Part shown: in pieces, positions 47,033 to 55,978 of the stretch
How the letters are laid out: each line of letters begins with the position of its first letter
Numbering within the stretch: the stretch's first letter is position 1
Source: Geochorda sp036562495
GTDB lineage: Bacteria > Bacillota > Limnochordia > Limnochordales > Geochordaceae
Assembly (NCBI GenBank): GCA_036562495.1
Contig: DATCKA010000144.1
Span: forward strand, 18,010-82,009
Length of the DNA stretch: 64,000 bases
Direction of reading: 5' to 3'
Notes under the pieces: generated by a model
The model's input: the letters and a program-made list of their open reading frames with translations, nothing else
What the model was told of the DNA's origin: nothing
The model's database searches: none
Program-made: the position numbers and the translations under genes

Positions 47033-47068
47033 CGAGCGGCGGCCGTCAAGCGAGATGGCCGCCGCTCG
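47033..47068 (+). terminator. Bidirectional hairpin between convergent genes
   Basis: CGAGCGGCGGCC (47033-47044) pairs perfectly with GGCCGCCGCTCG (47057-47068) around a 12-base loop. The stop codon of the convergent PfkB gene lies in the loop. There is no T-run. Confidence 0.55.
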
Positions 47069-48059
47069 CAGCCAAGGGCATCGGCTCGACCGCTGCGGCC
47101 AGGCGCTCCACCTCTTCGCGATCGATGACGCCCGGGCCGAACGTGGTCACGTCCGCGCTGCCGGCCGCGACGGCCCGTCGCAATATCTCCGGCAGGGGCT
47201 GGCCCGACGCCAGGCCCTCGGCCAGGGCCGCCACCATGCTGTCGCCGGCGCCGATGGGGTTGACGACCCGGACCGCAGGGGCACGGGCGAGCCAGGCGCC
47301 GTCGGAGGTGACGGCCAGCGCCCCCGCCGCACCCATCGAGACCACGACCGCCTCTATCCCACGGCTGACCAGGGCGCGTGCGGCCTCCGCGAGGACCGCC
47401 TCACCGCCGGCAGGACCGGTGTCGAGCGCGGGTTCGCGGCCGGGGTCCAGGGAGTCGTAGCGGGGGTCGAGACCATGCAGGAGCTGTACAAGCTCGGTGC
47501 GGTTGGGCTTGATGAGGTGAGGTCTGGCCGTGATGCCCTCGCGGAGGGCTCGAGCGCTCGTGTCCAGGACGGTGAGCGCGCCGTGGCGCCGGGCCCGGTC
47601 GATGACCCGGGCGTAGAAATCCGGAGGCAGAGCCGGAGGCAGGCTGCCACTGCAGACCACGACCCGGGCCCTCGAGATGAGGGGGTCCAGTGTCTCCTCC
47701 AGGAGGGCCATCCGAGCGGGCGAGATGGCAAGCTCGCCTTCCTCGTTGACCACGGTCGCCTGGCCGGTGTCGGGGTCGACGAGGAGGGTGCACGTACGCG
47801 AGAGCCCCTCCACCTCGACTGCCGTGGCGACGATCCCCTCCTGCCGCAGGCTCTCCCTGATGAAGCTCCCCGTCCAGCCCGCCACGAGCCCCACCAGGTG
47901 CGGCTGGCCGCCGAGCGCCTTCAGCGCGCGGGCGACGTTGGCGCCCTTGCCGCCCGCCACGACGCGGGTCTGCCCGGTGCGAAACACCCGGCCCGCCTCG
48001 AAGCCTGGCACGGCCAGGACCCGGTCGACGGCCAGGTTGGGGCCCAGGACGAGGATCAT
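47046..48059 (-). CDS. PfkB-family sugar kinase (1-phosphofructokinase-like)
   Basis: Phosphorylates a sugar or sugar phosphate with ATP. The 337-residue protein starts with LGPNLAVDRVLAVPGFEAG, has the GGKGANVARALKALGG motif of the FruK/LacC branch, and ends with the ATP/anion-hole motif NPIGAGDSMVAALAEGL, whose Asp is the catalytic base. The branch acts on fructose 1-phosphate or tagatose 6-phosphate. No phosphotransferase system is in the window. It lies 7 bp after the SDR gene, in a ROK-SDR-PfkB unit. Confidence 0.88.
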   Translation of the reverse strand: MILVLGPNLAVDRVLAVPGFEAGRVFRTGQTRVVAGGKGANVARALKALGGQPHLVGLVAGWTGSFIRESLRQEGIVATAVEVEGLSRTCTLLVDPDTGQATVVNEEGELAISPARMALLEETLDPLISRARVVVCSGSLPPALPPDFYARVIDRARRHGALTVLDTSARALREGITARPHLIKPNRTELVQLLHGLDPRYDSLDPGREPALDTGPAGGEAVLAEAARALVSRGIEAVVVSMGAAGALAVTSDGAWLARAPAVRVVNPIGAGDSMVAALAEGLASGQPLPEILRRAVAAGSADVTTFGPGVIDREEVERLAAAVEPMPLAASGGHLA

Positions 48060-48066
48060 GCTGCCT

Positions 48067-48813
48067 TCAGAGCGGCTCCCTCATCGGCCGCATGACCACC
48101 TCGATGATGCGCGACTTGGGCGGCTGGGTGACCGCGAACAGCACGGCCTCGGCCACGTCCTCAGGATCCAGGAACTCCTGCAGCTTGGGATCGCCCGGCG
48201 TCCGCCCGGTGCCGAAGGCGAAATACGTGTTGACGCCCCCAGGAGCGATGGTCGTCACCTTGACGCCGTGCGGACGCAGTTCGTAGTCGAGAGCCTGAGC
48301 GAAGCCCACCTGGGCGTGCTTGCTGGCGCAATACACCGCCTCGTTGGGCAGCCCCTTCTTGCCGGCCACCGACGCCACCACCACCACGTACCCCGAGCCC
48401 TGCTGCTTCAGGTGCGGCACGGCGTGGCGGGCGAAGAGGAACGTGGAGCGCATGTTGGTGTCCATGATCCAGTCGTAGTCGTCCGCGCTGAACTCCTCGA
48501 GCGGCCCGTACTTGCCCACGCCCGCGTTGATGACCAGCACGTCGAGGCGCCCGAACGTGCCCAGCGTCTCCTGCACGGCCCGGCGGACATCCTCCTCCTT
48601 GCGGCCGTCGCCCACGACGACGAGAGCTCGTCCGCCGGCCGCTTCCACCTCACCGGCCACGGCCCGCAAGTCGGATTCGGTGCGGGCGAACAGCGTCACC
48701 GAGGCTCCTTCCCGGGCCAGCCGTACGGCCACCGCACGGCCGATACCCCGGCTCGCCCCCGTCACGAGGGCGACTTGACCGTCGAGTAGTGGACGCGCTC
48801 CGGTCGAGTCCAT
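48067..48813 (-). CDS. Short-chain dehydrogenase/reductase
   Basis: NAD(P)-dependent oxidoreductase of 248 residues. It has the TGASRGIG cofactor motif, VLVINAGVG, the catalytic Ser in VVVVASVAG and the Tyr-x3-Lys in YCASKH. The ATG at 48813 is preceded by AGGAGG. Its start lies inside the end of the ROK gene (52-bp overlap), so the two are coupled. The substrate may be a sugar or polyol, judged only from neighbours. Confidence 0.92.
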   Translation of the reverse strand: MDSTGARPLLDGQVALVTGASRGIGRAVAVRLAREGASVTLFARTESDLRAVAGEVEAAGGRALVVVGDGRKEEDVRRAVQETLGTFGRLDVLVINAGVGKYGPLEEFSADDYDWIMDTNMRSTFLFARHAVPHLKQQGSGYVVVVASVAGKKGLPNEAVYCASKHAQVGFAQALDYELRPHGVKVTTIAPGGVNTYFAFGTGRTPGDPKLQEFLDPEDVAEAVLFAVTQPPKSRIIEVVMRPMREPL

Positions 48814-50072
48814 GGCAGCTCGGCCTCCTCTCGGTGCAGACCTCGTCGGACTGCGGTCGGGCGTCGGGCGGGCGGGGGTAACCCGTTGCCCTTGGTTTGC
48901 GGCAGCCGGAAGAACTCCTGCAGGATCAAGACGCCCGCCCCTATCGCACAGGCTTCGTCGCCCAGTGCCGAGACGACGATGCGGGCCTTCGAACGGGGGA
49001 ATGCCAGCGCGCGCTGTTCGACCACCCGGCGGGCCGCGTTGAGCACATGGTGGCCCGCCCGGGCGATGGGCCCGCCGATCACGACCAGCTCCGGGTTGAA
49101 CGTGTTGATGACGTTGGCGATGCCGATGCCGAGATACTCGCCGAGCCGCGCCAGGGCTGAGATGGCCACGGCATCCCCGGCGTCCGCCGCCTGGAGGACC
49201 TCCTCGGGGCTGCTCGCCACGGGATCGCTACGGGAGCGTTGCAGGTACCCCATCAGGGCGCGCTCGGAGACGAAGACCTCCAGACAGCCACGGTTGCCGC
49301 AGCTGCAGGCCGGCCCGGCCGGGTCGATGGTGGCGTGGCCAAACTCGCCGGCTGTCCCGCCGGCGCCCCGGTATAGCTCTCCGTCGATGACGATGCCGGC
49401 TCCCAGGCCCACGCCCACGCTCAGGTAGAAGAGGGTCGACGCGTCCTGGCCGGCGCCGCACCACAGCTCCGCCACGGCTCCGGCGTTGGCCTCGTTGTCC
49501 ACCACGATGGGCACGTGGAAACGCTCGGCCAGCCACTCGCCCACGGGCACGTCGGCCCACCCGAGGTTGGGAGCGAACAGCAGTCGCCCGCTCGGGTGCT
49601 CGACGGGCCCATGGACCCCCACGCCGATGCCCAAGAGGCCCAGGGGAGCCGGGGAGACGGCGGCGATGGCCTCGTCGATGAGGTCCGCCAGTTGGGCCAC
49701 CTGGCCCCTGGGATCGGGACCAGGGCTGCGGCGGACCCGCTTCTTCCAGACGGGCTGGCCATGCAGGTTGAGGGCGACGACCAGGGAGTAGTCCACGCCG
49801 AGGTCGGCGCCGATGGCGAAGGCCGCCCCTGCGTGGAGCATCAGCAGGCGAGGGCGTCGCCCGCCGCTGGACTCCCCCATGCCTACCTCTCGCACCAGGT
49901 GCTGGCGCGACAGCTCGTTGATCAGGGCCGAGACGGTGGCCTTGTTGAGGCCTGTCGCCTTGGCGATGTCGGCACGGGAGATGGGGCCGCGCGACCTGAG
50001 CAGGTTGAGGACGATACCTTTGTTGAGAGCTCTTACAAAGAACTGATCCCCGGTCGGCGGTTGGGGCCTCAT
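48762..50072 (-). CDS. ROK-family transcriptional regulator
   Basis: Sugar-responsive repressor of the XylR/NagC type. The 436-residue protein has an N-terminal winged helix (about residues 18-70, with ISRADIAKATGLNKATVSALINEL) and a ROK domain with the GADLGVDYSLV phosphate strand. The zinc-binding CSCGNRGCLE motif and GIANVINTFNPELVVIGG are also present. The basic tail after about residue 400 is extra. The start is ATG 50072 with GGAGACC upstream. A promoter and perfect inverted repeat just upstream suggest self-control; it likely also acts on the divergent sugar importer genes. Confidence 0.93.
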   Translation of the reverse strand: MRPQPPTGDQFFVRALNKGIVLNLLRSRGPISRADIAKATGLNKATVSALINELSRQHLVREVGMGESSGGRRPRLLMLHAGAAFAIGADLGVDYSLVVALNLHGQPVWKKRVRRSPGPDPRGQVAQLADLIDEAIAAVSPAPLGLLGIGVGVHGPVEHPSGRLLFAPNLGWADVPVGEWLAERFHVPIVVDNEANAGAVAELWCGAGQDASTLFYLSVGVGLGAGIVIDGELYRGAGGTAGEFGHATIDPAGPACSCGNRGCLEVFVSERALMGYLQRSRSDPVASSPEEVLQAADAGDAVAISALARLGEYLGIGIANVINTFNPELVVIGGPIARAGHHVLNAARRVVEQRALAFPRSKARIVVSALGDEACAIGAGVLILQEFFRLPQTKGNGLPPPARRPTAVRRGLHREEAELPWTRPERVHYSTVKSPS

Positions 50073-50182
50073 GCTGGTCTCCGGCTTCGCATAAGCTTCG
50101 ACTGGCTTGCCATCGTTGCGGCGACTGCCTCCCGGGATGGGTACTGCTCGGTCTCGTCGATGAGAGAGCTTCCTCGGCCCGT

Positions 50183-50220
50183 ATTCTACCGTGCCGCGAT
50201 GCTTCAAGCAATGCATCGCG
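50183..50220 (-). promoter_or_regulatory. Promoter of the ROK gene with overlapping inverted-repeat operator
   Basis: On the minus strand TTGCTT (50206-50211) and TAGAAT (50183-50188) are 17 bases apart. A perfect inverted repeat, CGCGATGC (50195-50202) and GCATCGCG (50213-50220) with a 10-base spacer, covers the -35 and part of the promoter spacer, a good place for a repressor. The rest of the 379-bp divergent gap (50073-50451) shows no gene; I find no convincing promoter for the importer. Confidence 0.55.
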
Positions 50221-50451
50221 CGATCCCAGGAGGAAACCGGATACGGACGTCGTACTCGCGCGGCGGAAAGATAGTTGGGAAACCAATCGAAGTGTCGTCG
50301 ATCATGTCTCCGCCTGCCTGCGAGGGCGGGCGAGGGTCTGTCCCGGCACAGTCGTCATGCCGCGGGCGGGGGGTGAGAGGGGGCCATCGGACGGGGCCGC
50401 GCGTCGAGCGGAGGTGCGAGGGGTCATTCCATGGATGGGAGGACGAGACCC

Positions 50452-51729
50452 ATGCGCAGAGGCAGTCTCGCGGCCATGCTGGCGCTCGGGATGGCGGTGG
50501 CGCTAGCTGCGTCCAGCATGAGCTTGGCAGCGACCAAGCTGGTGTTGTGGCACATCCAGACGACCGATCCCACCCTCTCCATCATCGACGCAAGCGTTGC
50601 ACGGTTTCGGGCGGCTCATCCCGGCGTCGAGGTCGAGGTCGTCCCGCTCCAAAACGACCCGTACAAGGTACGGCTCGCGGTGGCGATGGGGGCCGGCGAC
50701 CCGCCCGACGTCTTCATCAGCTGGGGTGGCGGGCCGCTGGAGGAGTACGTCAAGGCGGGCAAGGTGGCTGACCTGACGCCCTTCCTGCTCAAGGATGACT
50801 ACATCAAGCGGTTCCCGCCGGCGGCCATGGGACCCGTGACCTTCGGAGGGCGATACTACGGCGTACCCGTGGAGAACGTGGCGCCCGCCCTCATCTGGTA
50901 CAACCGCGCCTTCTGGAGCCGCTACGGCGTGAGCCCGCCCTCGACCTGGGACGAGTTCCTTGCGGTGGCCAACAAGTTCAAGGGTGCCGGCGTGATCCCG
51001 GTCGCTCTGGCCAACCGCACCAAGTGGCCGGGTTCCATGTGGTACATGTACCTGGTGGATCGCATCGGCGGCGAGCAGGCCTTCCGGCGGGCCGTCGAGC
51101 GGACCGGCTCCTTCGCCGACCCGCCTTTCGTCAAGGCGGGCGAGGAGATCCAGCGCCTGGTCGACCTCGGCGTCTTCCCCCCGGGCTTCAACGGCATCGA
51201 CTGGGACACGGGCGGTAGCCGCATGCTGCTCTACTCGGGCCGGGCCGCCATGGAGCTGATGGGGAGCTGGCAGTACCAGATCGTCTACGGTGAGAATCCG
51301 GAGTTCTTCGAGGACCTGGACTACTTCCACTTCCCCACCTACCCGGGTGGCGTCGGCGACCCCACCAACCTCATCGGGACGCCCGGCGACAACTACTACT
51401 GCATCGCAGCGAGCTCTCCAAACAAGGAGCTGGCCTTCGAGCTGATCCAGTACCTCATCGACGACGTCGCGGTGAGCCGGCGGATCGCGGCCGGCAAGAT
51501 CCCGCCGGTCGCGGGCGTGGAGAACCAGCTGACGGACCCGGTGCTGCGCCGGCTCTACATGGACTTCTCGAGGGCCAACCACATGCAGCTCTGGTATGAC
51601 CAGTACCTGCCGCCCGAGCTCGGCGAGGTCCACAAGAACACGCTGCAGGCCGTCTTCGGCAAGACGATGACGCCGCTGCAGGCCGCCCAGGAGATGGAGG
51701 CGGCGGCTCGCAACTACTACGGCCGCTAG
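50452..51729 (+). CDS. Extracellular sugar-binding protein of second CUT1 importer
   Basis: Family 1 solute-binding protein of about 425 residues. The signal peptide ends in SLAA, followed by TKLVLWHIQTTDP. The ligand-binding core includes VEVVPLQNDPYKVRLAVAMGAGDPPDVF, YYGVPVENVAPALIWYNRAF and the later GDNYYCIAAS strand. I chose ATG 50452, which has GGGAGGA 8 bases upstream. It is first of a three-gene importer with no ATPase, divergent from the ROK regulator, and upstream of a GH3 glycosidase. Probable ligand: a xylo- or gluco-oligosaccharide, inferred from neighbours. Confidence 0.93.
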   Translation: MRRGSLAAMLALGMAVALAASSMSLAATKLVLWHIQTTDPTLSIIDASVARFRAAHPGVEVEVVPLQNDPYKVRLAVAMGAGDPPDVFISWGGGPLEEYVKAGKVADLTPFLLKDDYIKRFPPAAMGPVTFGGRYYGVPVENVAPALIWYNRAFWSRYGVSPPSTWDEFLAVANKFKGAGVIPVALANRTKWPGSMWYMYLVDRIGGEQAFRRAVERTGSFADPPFVKAGEEIQRLVDLGVFPPGFNGIDWDTGGSRMLLYSGRAAMELMGSWQYQIVYGENPEFFEDLDYFHFPTYPGGVGDPTNLIGTPGDNYYCIAASSPNKELAFELIQYLIDDVAVSRRIAAGKIPPVAGVENQLTDPVLRRLYMDFSRANHMQLWYDQYLPPELGEVHKNTLQAVFGKTMTPLQAAQEMEAAARNYYGR

Positions 51730-51751
51730 ACGGCGAGTGGGGGCGGGATCG

Positions 51752-52648
51752 ATGGGGCGACTCGGAGGGCGTTGGTACCAGCGGCACGTCGCGGCACTCT
51801 TCCTCCTGCCCGCGTCGCTGCTCTACCTCCTCTACGTGCTCGCCCCCATCCCGCTCTCCTTCTACTACTCGCTGTTTCGATGGGATGGGTTGACTGCCGC
51901 CCGGTTCGTCGGAGCGGGCAACTGGGCCGAGCTCGCCCGCGACGCGATCTTCTGGAAGTCGCTCGGCAACAACTTGAAACTCGTGGCCCTCTCGGTGCTC
52001 ATCCAGCTCCCGCTGGGGTTGGGGCTGGCCCTGCTCACGACCCAGAGAGGCCGCACCCGCAAATGGGCCCAGGGCGCGCTCTTCGTGCCGATGATGCTGT
52101 CCTCGGTGGCCATCGGCATCCTGTGGAAGTATATCTACGACCCCAACTTCGGGCTGCTCAACGGATTGCTCGAGGCGGTGGGGCTCCCCGGGCTTCGGCG
52201 AGCCTGGCTCGGCGAGCCGGCCACCGCGCTCTACGCCGTCATCGCCACCGTCAGCTGGCAGTATACGCCCCTGTACATGCTACTCTTCTCGGCCGGCCTG
52301 CTGGGGATCCCCTCGGAGCTTTACGACGCCGCCGCCATCGACGGCGCGACGGGGTTCCAGAGCTTCCGTCACGTCACCCTGCCCATGCTGCGCGCCACGG
52401 CGGCGACGGCCTTGACACTGGCGGTGGTGGGGTCGCTCAAGTACTTCGACCTCATCTACGTGATGACCGAGGGAGGCCCGCTTTACAGCACCGAAGTGAT
52501 GGCGACGTACATGTACCGCAAGGCGTTTCACGAGTTTCGGATGGGATACGGCAGCACCGTAGCCGTGGCCATGTTCCTGGCGGCCGCCGCGGCGGCCGCG
52601 GCCGTCCTGGCCAGCGGCATCGGGCCCGGCCGCAAGGAGGGCCGCTGA
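51752..52648 (+). CDS. Carbohydrate ABC transporter permease, MalF type
   Basis: Inner-membrane subunit, about 298 residues and six segments. The EAA loop reads YDAAAIDGATGFQSFRHVTLP. GSLKYFDLIYVMTEGGP is the usual stretch near the end of this family. The ATG at 51752 has GGGGGCGGG upstream; a GTG at 51737 is less likely. It is followed almost at once by the MalG-type gene. Confidence 0.93.
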   Translation: MGRLGGRWYQRHVAALFLLPASLLYLLYVLAPIPLSFYYSLFRWDGLTAARFVGAGNWAELARDAIFWKSLGNNLKLVALSVLIQLPLGLGLALLTTQRGRTRKWAQGALFVPMMLSSVAIGILWKYIYDPNFGLLNGLLEAVGLPGLRRAWLGEPATALYAVIATVSWQYTPLYMLLFSAGLLGIPSELYDAAAIDGATGFQSFRHVTLPMLRATAATALTLAVVGSLKYFDLIYVMTEGGPLYSTEVMATYMYRKAFHEFRMGYGSTVAVAMFLAAAAAAAAVLASGIGPGRKEGR

Positions 52649-52649
52649 G

Positions 52650-53474
52650 ATGTCACGGGTCCTCTCCCGGATGGTGCGGTGGGGCCTGACGGCCGTCGCC
52701 GTCGTCGTTGCGATCTACCCGTTGCTCTTCATGATCCAGACCAGCGTGCGGACACAGATGGACTTCCTGGTCGGCGGCCTGTGGAAGCTGCCGACCCAGC
52801 CCGTCTGGTCACACTATGCCGACGTGTTGCGGGCCGGCTTCGTTCGATACCTGGCCAACACGAGTCTGGTGGCCGGGGCGAGCGTGCTGGCGATCGCAGC
52901 GTTCGGGGCGATGGCGGCCTACGTGCTGGCGCGGTTTCGACTGCGCGGACTGCGGCTGCTCTTCGTGCTCTTCGTGGGCGGCATGCTGATCCCGGTGCAC
53001 ATCACCCTGATCCCGGTCTACGTGCTGACCCGGGTCCTCAGGCTTTACGACAGCCTCCTGGGTCTCATCGGGCCATATGTTGCGTTCAACTTGCCGGTGA
53101 CCATCTTCATCCTGACGGGCTTCTTCCGCGACTTCCCGGTCGAGCTCGAAGAGGCCGCGGCCATCGACGGATGCTCCACGGCGCGGGCCTTCTGGTCGGT
53201 GGTCCTGCCGCTGTCGGGGCCGCCCCTCTTGACCGTCGTCGTCTACAACCTGGTCATCTTGTGGAACGAGTTCATCTTCGCGCTGGTGCTGACGTCCTCG
53301 CCGTCTCGCTGGATCTTGACGCTGGGCTTGTGGAACTTCCAGGGCCAGTACGGGCTCAACGTGCCGGCGATCATGGCCTCGGTGGCCCTCAGCGTGCTGC
53401 CCCTGATCGTTCTCTACCTGATCGGCCAGGAGAAGGTGATGCGCGGCATGCTGGGGGGCGCGCTCAAGGGCTGA
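52650..53474 (+). CDS. Carbohydrate ABC transporter permease, MalG type
   Basis: Second inner-membrane subunit, 274 residues, with TSVRTQMDFL after the first segment and the EAA loop EEAAAIDGCSTARAFWSVVLP. It is the normal length for the family and starts 2 bp after the MalF-type gene. The GH3 gene follows 46 bp later, so the importer and hydrolase are probably expressed together. Confidence 0.94.
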   Translation: MSRVLSRMVRWGLTAVAVVVAIYPLLFMIQTSVRTQMDFLVGGLWKLPTQPVWSHYADVLRAGFVRYLANTSLVAGASVLAIAAFGAMAAYVLARFRLRGLRLLFVLFVGGMLIPVHITLIPVYVLTRVLRLYDSLLGLIGPYVAFNLPVTIFILTGFFRDFPVELEEAAAIDGCSTARAFWSVVLPLSGPPLLTVVVYNLVILWNEFIFALVLTSSPSRWILTLGLWNFQGQYGLNVPAIMASVALSVLPLIVLYLIGQEKVMRGMLGGALKG

Positions 53475-53520
53475 TTCGGAAAGCCGCACGCACGGACACA
53501 CCCAGGAGGGAGGTCGCACG

Positions 53521-55923
53521 GTGCAGAGCGTCGCCGAATCGCAGCCCCGATACCGGGATCCCTACCAGCCGATCGAGGCGAGGGTCGACGACCTGCTCCC
53601 CCGCATGACCCTGGAGGAGAAAGTGGCCCAACTGGGTAGCGTGTGGGTCTTTGAAGTGGCTCCCGGCGGACAGCTCTCCGAGGAGCTGGCGGGCCGTCGG
53701 CTGGCCCACGGGATTGGGCAGATCACCCGCATCGGCGGAGCCAGTGACGCCGACGCTCGGGCCATCGCAGCCCTCGCCAACGCTCTGCAGCGCTACCTGA
53801 TCGAACGGACGCGCCTGGGCATCCCTGCCATCGTGCACGAAGAGTGTTGCGCCGGCTTGATGGCGCGAGGCGCCACTGTCTTCCCTCAGATCATCGGGCT
53901 GGCCAGCACCTGGGAGCCGAGCCTGGCGCATGAGATGGCGACGCGCATCCGGCGCCAGATGCGAGCCGTCGGAGCCCATCAGGGGCTGGCGCCGGTGCTC
54001 GATGTGGCCCGTGACCCCCGATGGGGCCGCATCGAGGAGACCTTCGGTGAGGATCCTTACCTGGCCTCGGTCATGGGGATCGCCTACGTGCAAGGATTGC
54101 AGGGCGACGACTTGCGCGAGGGCGTGGTGGCGACCGGCAAGCACTTCGTGGCCTATGGCATGCCCGAAGGAGGACTCAACTGGGCGCCGGCTCACGTAGG
54201 CCGCCGGGAGCTCCTGGAGGTCTTCCTGGCGCCGTTTGAGGCGGCCGTAAAGGAAGCGCGGCTACGGTCCATCATGCCCGGCTACCACGAGATCGATGGC
54301 GTGCCGGTCTCGGCTGACCGGGAGCTCTTGACCGAGCTGTTGCGGGAGCAGTGGGGGTTCGACGGCATCGTCGTCTCCGACTACACGGCCATCGACAACC
54401 TGCGCGGCTATCACCAGGTCGCCTCCGACAAGGTCGAGGCGGCAGCCCAGGCGCTGCTCGCCGGGATCGATATCGAACTGCCGACCGTGGACTGCTACGG
54501 GGAGGCCCTGCTGGAAGCCGTGAGGCGAGGGCGGGTTGCCGTTGACGCTGTGGACGCGGCCGTGCGTCGTGTACTCACGATCAAGTTCGCCCTCGGGCTC
54601 TTCGACCACCCGTACGTGGACGAGCAGCGGGCCGCCGTCGCCTTCGACACGGCGGAGGATCGGGCGCTTGCTCGGGAGATCGCCCGCCGCTCCATCGTCC
54701 TGCTCAAGAATGAAGGAGGGCTCTTGCCCCTGCGCCGCGACATCCGCCGGCTGGCGGTCATCGGGCCGGCTGCCCATAGCCGGCGGTTGCTCAACGGCGA
54801 TTACCACTACCCGGCCCACGTAGAAGTGTACCGGCAGATGGTGATGATGCCGGGGGAGCGGCCGCCCTTCATGCCTCCGACGCCTCCGGCGGGGGCCGAC
54901 CTCGAGCGGTGGGAGGCCGAGACTTACCAACGCTACTTCACGCCCTTCACCACCATCCTCGAAGGCATCCAGGCTCGGGTGGGCCCCCACACGCAGGTGG
55001 TCTACGCTCGAGGTTGCGACGTGACGGACCCCTCGACCGATGGCTTCGAGCAAGCTATCGAGGCCGCTCGCCAGGCCGACGTGGCCATCGTGGTGGTGGG
55101 ACACAAATCGGGTCTGACGCGTGACTGCACATGCGGCGAGTTTCGCGATGCCGCCGACCTGAGCCTGCCCGGCGTGCAGGCGCAGCTGGTGCAAGCGGTG
55201 GTGCAGACCGGTACCCCCACGGTGGTCGTGCTGGTCGGCGGTCGCCCGGTGGCGCTGGGTGAGATCGCCGAAGCCGCACCTGCCATCCTGGCCGCCTGGA
55301 TCCCGGGCGAAGAGGGCGGCCATGCGGTGGCGGAGGTGCTGCTGGGTGAGATCGAGCCGGGCGGCAAGCTTCCCGTCAGCATCCCCCGCAAGGCCGGTCA
55401 GGTGCCGGTCTTCTATGGCCACAAGCCGACGGGCGGGCGCTCCCAGGTGTTGGGCGACTACGTCGACGTCGCGGCCGGACCGCTCTACCCCTTCGGCCAC
55501 GGGCTTAGCTACACCACGTTTCGGTACGACAGCCTCGTGATCGCCCCCGAGGCCGTGCCGACCGACGGCCGGGTCGAGGTGGCTTGCCGGGTGACCAACG
55601 TGGGCGAGCGCGCGGGCGACGAGGTGGTGCAGCTCTACGTGCGCGACGTGCAAGCGTGCGTAACCCGGCCCGTCAAGGAGCTGAGGGGATTCAAGCGGAT
55701 ACGCCTGCAGCCCGGCGAGAGCCGGGAGGTCCGGTTCACGCTGGACGTCTGCCAGCTGGCCTTCTACGACCGGGAGTTTCGGCGAGTCGTGGAGCCGGGC
55801 GAGATCGAGGTCATGGTGGGCTCCTCGTCTCAGGACATTCGCCTCACCGGCCGCTTCGTCATCACCGGAGACAAGACGCCCACGGATCGCAAGGTCTTCG
55901 TCACCCCCGTGACGGTCACGTGA
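53521..55923 (+). CDS. Glycoside hydrolase family 3 beta-glucosidase/xylosidase
   Basis: Cleaves terminal beta-linked glucose or xylose from oligosaccharides, most likely those brought in by the importer just upstream. The 800-residue protein lacks a signal peptide, so it works in the cytoplasm. The barrel has IPAIVHEECCAGL, RWGRIEETFGEDPYL, GKHFVAYG and the nucleophile Asp287 in IVVSDYTAID. The second alpha/beta domain (about 385-640) and the C-terminal fibronectin III-like domain (YPFGHGLSYTTFRY onward) complete the standard three-domain layout. The start is GTG 53521 with GGGAGGT upstream. Its catalytic motif differs from the NagZ-type GH3 at 15922. Confidence 0.94.
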   Translation: MQSVAESQPRYRDPYQPIEARVDDLLPRMTLEEKVAQLGSVWVFEVAPGGQLSEELAGRRLAHGIGQITRIGGASDADARAIAALANALQRYLIERTRLGIPAIVHEECCAGLMARGATVFPQIIGLASTWEPSLAHEMATRIRRQMRAVGAHQGLAPVLDVARDPRWGRIEETFGEDPYLASVMGIAYVQGLQGDDLREGVVATGKHFVAYGMPEGGLNWAPAHVGRRELLEVFLAPFEAAVKEARLRSIMPGYHEIDGVPVSADRELLTELLREQWGFDGIVVSDYTAIDNLRGYHQVASDKVEAAAQALLAGIDIELPTVDCYGEALLEAVRRGRVAVDAVDAAVRRVLTIKFALGLFDHPYVDEQRAAVAFDTAEDRALAREIARRSIVLLKNEGGLLPLRRDIRRLAVIGPAAHSRRLLNGDYHYPAHVEVYRQMVMMPGERPPFMPPTPPAGADLERWEAETYQRYFTPFTTILEGIQARVGPHTQVVYARGCDVTDPSTDGFEQAIEAARQADVAIVVVGHKSGLTRDCTCGEFRDAADLSLPGVQAQLVQAVVQTGTPTVVVLVGGRPVALGEIAEAAPAILAAWIPGEEGGHAVAEVLLGEIEPGGKLPVSIPRKAGQVPVFYGHKPTGGRSQVLGDYVDVAAGPLYPFGHGLSYTTFRYDSLVIAPEAVPTDGRVEVACRVTNVGERAGDEVVQLYVRDVQACVTRPVKELRGFKRIRLQPGESREVRFTLDVCQLAFYDREFRRVVEPGEIEVMVGSSSQDIRLTGRFVITGDKTPTDRKVFVTPVTVT

Positions 55924-55978
55924 CGGCCCGGCACCCATGGGCGTCACGATGCCAGCCTCGTGAGGAGGAGGACGTCGT

